A DNA stretch of 64,000 nucleotides from positions 62,001 to 126,000 of the forward strand of contig JAJOHG010000034.1 in assembly GCA_021029095.1 (NCBI GenBank), written 5' to 3'. Position numbers and translations under genes: made by a program. The DNA is from Phellopilus nigrolimitatus. Lineage: Eukaryota > Basidiomycota > Agaricomycetes > Hymenochaetales > Hymenochaetaceae. Every line of letters starts with the position of its first letter. Within the stretch, counting starts at the first letter, position 1. The notes under the pieces are model-generated. The model saw only the letters and a program-made list of their open reading frames with translations, did no database searches and was not told where the DNA came from. Shown here one piece after another: positions 60,157 to 64,000 of the stretch.

Positions 60157-61289
60157 ATGGCTCCGAAAGCTAGACTGCCCGTTCCCCAGAAAACGCAGAA
60201 AATACAAGTAAAATCAAGGCAAAAGCCTGCTGCAAATAAACAAATCAGTCAAGCGGAGAAGTTGAAGCGACTGTTCAGGTCGCTGTGTGCGCAAATCGAC
60301 GGAGGACACTTCAAGAACGCGCTGAAGACATGCGACAAGAGTGAGTTTGAACACGCTGCGTAAATGTCACATCTGCTCATACAAGGATTCTATGTAGTTC
60401 TGCGTGTTGATCCTAAGGATTTTGACGCTTTGCAGTCTAAACTGTTTTTGTTGCTTCAGACTGAGCAGTATAACACCGCGCTCACCTTACTCGAGTCCCT
60501 GGACGATCCGGCATCTCGTGACTTCGAAAGGGCGTATGCTCTATATCGCCTGCACCGCGAGACCGAAGCGGCGGATGTTTTATCTCATCTCAAGGGCGCG
60601 CAACAGGCCAGCGGCGTGCAAGACCAAGACCGCGGCGTGATGCACCTAGAAGCTCAACTAGTATGTCCTACACGTCTAGCACGAGCATTAATATAACCAG
60701 TGATGACCTTAATCGCCTCAAGGCCTATCGCCAATGTGCTTATCAGGATGCCTTCGATCACTATACTCGGCTGCTTGATTCTTCTGCGGTACGACTTCCC
60801 GTCGACTCTCGCCGACTACACCGCTCATCTGCAGGGCTGCCGTAGGACTCGGAGGAACGTGCGGACCTGACCACCAATCTAAACGCCGCCCAGAAGCACC
60901 TCGACTTCCTGACGACAGGCTACCTCCACGCACTCGATGCACTTCCAGCGTCTGTCATTAACAGTCTGGAGACTGCTGCCCCTCCAGCGCCGCCAGGTGG
61001 CGCGGCGATCCCCAGCGCGGCTGTCTCGCCCGTTTCCGTCTCGGGTTCCGTCACGCGCCCCGTGGAGAAAAAGGTGCGCATGTCGCGTGTTCCGAAGGGC
61101 GTCACTCCCGGTGTCACCCCGCCTCCGGACCCGGAAAGGTGGATCAAGAAGAGCGAGCGGAGTACGTTTGGGCAAGGTGCAGGGAGGCGAAGAAAAACTG
61201 GGGGAGGCGCTACGCAAGGGAGCGTGGCTGAGCCTCCTTCTGGTCATAATGCCAAGGCTGGCGGTGGAAAGAACAGAAAGAAGAAGTAA
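60157..61289 (+). CDS. srp72: Signal recognition particle subunit SRP72
   Basis: TPR protein that pairs with SRP68 in the SRP, which targets nascent secretory proteins to the ER. The start gives MAPKARLPVPQKTQKIQVKS. TPR-like helices are LKRLFRSLCAQIDGGHFKNA, ILRVDPKDFDALQSKLFLLL and AYQDAFDHYTRLLDSSA. The SRP72 RNA-binding motif is VTPGVTPPPDPERWIKKSER near the C-terminus, followed by a Lys/Gly-rich tail. Four introns, all GT-AG. The joined product is only about 300 residues. The stretch between ALDALPASVINSLE and the PDPERW motif is a short Pro/Ala linker, whereas animal and yeast SRP72 have several more TPRs there. No frame break explains this. Confidence 0.87.
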
Positions 61290-61907
61290 CAGAGGAGTAT
61301 GTGTGGAACCGGTCTATTGCTTTCCGTTGCCAATCTCTCTAAACTTACCTTCGCAGGTCGTTTAATTATCAATGACCTGTGTACGCACTTTGCTTCGGTC
61401 GTTTGGGGAATGAACGCTCTCGTATTCGTGGCTATTTGCTTCTTTTCACCGCATCACGAAGCTCTTTAATGATTTAAGTCACACACGCAGCTGATCAATA
61501 TCTGCACAACGTTCTGGTTCAAACCTGCAACACGACTGCAAGAGAAATGAAATACGCATTATTTGTCCTGGCGCTAACATGTCTTTAGACTCTTCCGTCG
61601 ACGAATTTATTGCGCGTTTTACCTAAAGAAATCCGAAAAAGACTGTAGGCGGGGCACTTCCTTCGATATTCGAAAACAAGCGAATTTTCATGGCAGGGGT
61701 GTTATAATGAAATGCAATGCACGTTTCTTTCCCGGATCAGGTTCTCGATGAACGCGCTTTTGCCTGGAGGCTGAAGCTCAGGGTACGCTGTGCGAGCCAC
61801 CCAATTGAAGCAGAATATAAACCTCGACTTGCTGCCATGTCAATCTTCAGCAGCGGTCTTGCACCCATCTTTTCCATTTCCCTTTCTCCCCTATTTGACT
61901 TCGAAAA
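61290..61907. other. Intergenic, SRP72 to phosphatase-like gene
   Basis: Nothing recognised apart from the promoter region of the downstream gene. Confidence 0.5.
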
Positions 61908-63854
61908 ATGGCTTCTGTAGGAACCGTCGGTGTCGTTATTCTGGCGTTGTACGGCGATCGCACGCCGTACTACCAAAATCCGTACACTTACGAACAGAGC
62001 TACACCAAGCTCACGCCATTGGGCCAGGTACGAACCGTCCGCCCAACACACCGCAGAAAATGAAGCAGTCTTTATTGACCCCGCTCTTCCCCTCATTCTC
62101 CGCCCTCCCTCAACGCGACACAGACGCAGTCGGTCCAGCTCGGCTCATACCTGCGCTTGGAGTACCTGAACCCGGGCTCGCCTCACTCGATCGACGGCAT
62201 CAAGGCGGAGATCGTCGACGACCGGCAGGTGCTCGTGCGCGCGGACAACGGCGGCGAGGGCGGTGCGATCGTCGACTCCGCCGTTGCGCTCCTGCAGGGC
62301 CTCTTCCCGCCGACGCCGCGCTCGCGCACGAGCCTCGCGAACGGCACGACTGTCGTCGGTCCATTGGGCGGATACCAATATATTCCGAGTGCGTATACAA
62401 CTCTTCATTATAACTGACTTCGGCCATGATGATTATTTGTTTTTTTCGCTCATGCGCTGATTTTGCAGTCGAGTCGGTGGAACCCGAGCAGAGCATCCAG
62501 TTCGAAGGGTGGTCGTCTTGCCCGGCAAGTCATGCTTTCGGTGTTAGATTGAGTAGGGATACTCATCATACCGCAGAACTTTGAGAAACACATCCAAAAA
62601 TTCTACGACTCCCCGGGATTCAAGGAAAAGGCGAGGGAGGCTGCACCTTTCCTCAACGCCGTCAAGCCTTACCTTTTCGGAATTCCCAACACTTTGGAAA
62701 ACATCGTACGTTTTTGACTCGAAGTGGTGCGATGAATGAGACATTCATTTTTCTTTCTTTCTGTCTTTTTTTCCAGTGGAATGTAAGTTACTTGTGTACT
62801 ATGAAGTACAGCTGGAATTAAAGTCCTTCAGATCTACGACTACATCCACACGAACTATATTCACAACGAGACATACGCGTTCCGCTTGCCGCCTACCTTC
62901 CTCCAGCAGGCACAGGCTTGGGTCGACTACCATGAGCACGGCGTTTTCACGGATGTTAACTTTGAAGGGATCGGAAACAGTATGTGCCCTCTTCTTAGCT
63001 TATTTTCGATATTAATCTCTTCCAGTCGCTGGACGGACAATCTTGCCGTCGATCATCACGTCTCTGGAGCGCATCGCAAACAAGGACGATCCGCTTTCTC
63101 TGGTAATTCAGGAGACCAGCTACAAGCCGTTCATTTCGCTCTTCAACGTGACAGGCATTACCGAGCGCCACCCTTACGTGGATGGTATTCGTGAGTCCAG
63201 CTTTCCCCGCTCAGTTTTCGTCACCTTATGCAATTCCTGCGGCAGCAACGTACGCCTCTGCCTTCGCGTTCGAGCTCCGTCACAACGAGGATGGCGAGAC
63301 ACACCTCCGTACCAAGTTCAAGAACGGCACTAGCGGGTTCGAGACTGTCTACCTCTTCGGACACCACGACGACATTGCGCTGAACGAGTTCCTCTACCGC
63401 CTTGACGTCCGTTCATTTTTATGTTTCGATGTGATTGTCTCGCTGACTTCCCGTTTCCAGCTGACGGCTGTCCACGACACTGCACAGTGGTGCAGGGAGT
63501 GCGGCCAGCGCACGGCACGCGGTTGCAACCTCTGCACGGCGGGCGAGATCTCCACCATTCAGGAGATCGGTGACGGCGAGAAGGAGACGTGTGCGGGCCG
63601 TCTCCTCGGCGCCGTGACCTCCCCGTTTGCGCGCATCCTCGCGATATTCTCGCTCAGCTGCTTTGCGCTCCTGGGCGCCGTCAAGGTGTTCCGGTCGTCG
63701 CGCAAACCCCGGCTTACGGGGTACGACCCGCTTCCCACGACTGCTCAGGTATTTGGGTACCACACGTTCGAAGAGCTTTAGACAGCTAAATCTTCTTGAT
63801 GAGCAGCAGTACCATGATGTCCCGTCGGCGGTGAAAGCCGGGGGTCGTTTCTGA
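61908..63854 (+). CDS. Histidine-acid-phosphatase-like membrane protein lacking the catalytic RHG
   Basis: Histidine phosphatase clan 2 fold, about 490 residues in about eight exons. The N-terminus reads VGVVILALYGDRTPYYQNP, where catalytic members have RHGxRxP; here Arg and the nucleophilic His are Leu and Tyr. The following segments LTPLGQTQSVQLGSYLRLEY, VALLQGLFPPTPRSRTSLAN and VGPLGGYQYIPIESVEPEQS fit a basidiomycete branch of the family. IAGRTILPSIITSLERIAN is typical. The proton-donor region is FGHHDDIALNEF. A short Cys-rich stretch (CRECGQRTARGCNLC) precedes a C-terminal membrane helix (ILAIFSLSCFALLGAVKVF) and a basic tail. There is no N-terminal signal; the stop is at 63852-63854. 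It may be a pseudo-enzyme. Confidence 0.82.
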
Positions 63855-64000
63855 GCGATAAGTGGACGGACAGCTCTCAAATAAGTGGGGGATTCGATGC
63901 GAGGGTCCGTGGGCGGGACCTTTTGGCTGAGAATTTGACTGATAGTGGACTGATACATTTTTAGCATGAACATTTCTGTGGACTTTCCCATAGGCATGTA
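63855..64000. other. 3' flank to window end
   Basis: No feature seen. Confidence 0.5.

Noticed and set aside
1..64000. CRISPR array or prokaryotic operon features
   Set aside because: The spliced gene structure and protein families are fungal; the repeats found are inverted or dispersed, not regularly spaced.

Overview
This window looks like nuclear DNA from an agaricomycete basidiomycete, probably a polypore or close relative. Genes are dense and cut by many 50-65 nt introns. Several protein families are typical of this group: TEA/ATTS regulators, TKL-type kinases, F-box proteins, CFEM and Kre9-like wall proteins, GH5_9 glucanase and neutral ceramidase. No species can be assigned from the sequence alone. 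The usual motif-level landmarks of viruses or bacteria are absent.

Layout. 1-4639: C-terminal half of the translation-stress regulator GCN1 (plus strand, cut by the window edge). 5230-8092: dynamin-like GTPase. 10201-12363: TEA-domain factor, copy 1. 13673-14421: small membrane protein (minus). 14762-16761: Nop12-type ribosome-biogenesis protein. 17317-19301: TKL kinase with a C-terminal Zn2Cys6 cluster (minus). 20266-20810: Kre9/KNH-like wall protein (minus). 22415-25989: neutral ceramidase. 26545-29083: membrane-anchored GH5 exo-beta-1,3-glucanase. 29084-36020: almost 7 kb with no recognisable intact gene. 36021-38323: TEA-domain factor, copy 2. 39606-40899: F-box protein (minus). 41141-45450: a long inverted-repeat structure enclosing decayed pieces of two unrelated host genes. 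47039-49377: FAD aromatic hydroxylase. 50611-53726: large F-box-like protein (minus). 54058-54913: CFEM GPI protein (minus). 55.5-57.3 kb: two TA-flanked MITEs plus remnants of a Zn2Cys6 regulator and an F-box gene. 58539-58611: tRNA-Asp(GTC). 58832-60032: Pinin-like protein (minus), divergent from SRP72 (60157-61289). 61908-63854: membrane-anchored histidine-acid-phosphatase-like protein.

The genes do not form one pathway. They are housekeeping genes (GCN1, Nop12, SRP72, Pinin, tRNA) mixed with surface and secreted proteins and regulators. The two most unusual objects are the 4.3 kb inverted-repeat element that appears to have captured parts of a ZZ-type zinc-finger gene and a SWI3/RSC8-type gene, and the kinase that ends in a complete binuclear zinc cluster.

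Caution on quality. Several otherwise well conserved genes (GCN1, dynamin, TEA copy 1, the kinase, the FAD hydroxylase) carry isolated one-base indels, mostly single-base insertions. Neighbours such as Nop12, ceramidase, glucanase and the large F-box-like gene carry none that I could see. Assembly error is the simplest explanation and should be excluded before any of these is called a pseudogene.
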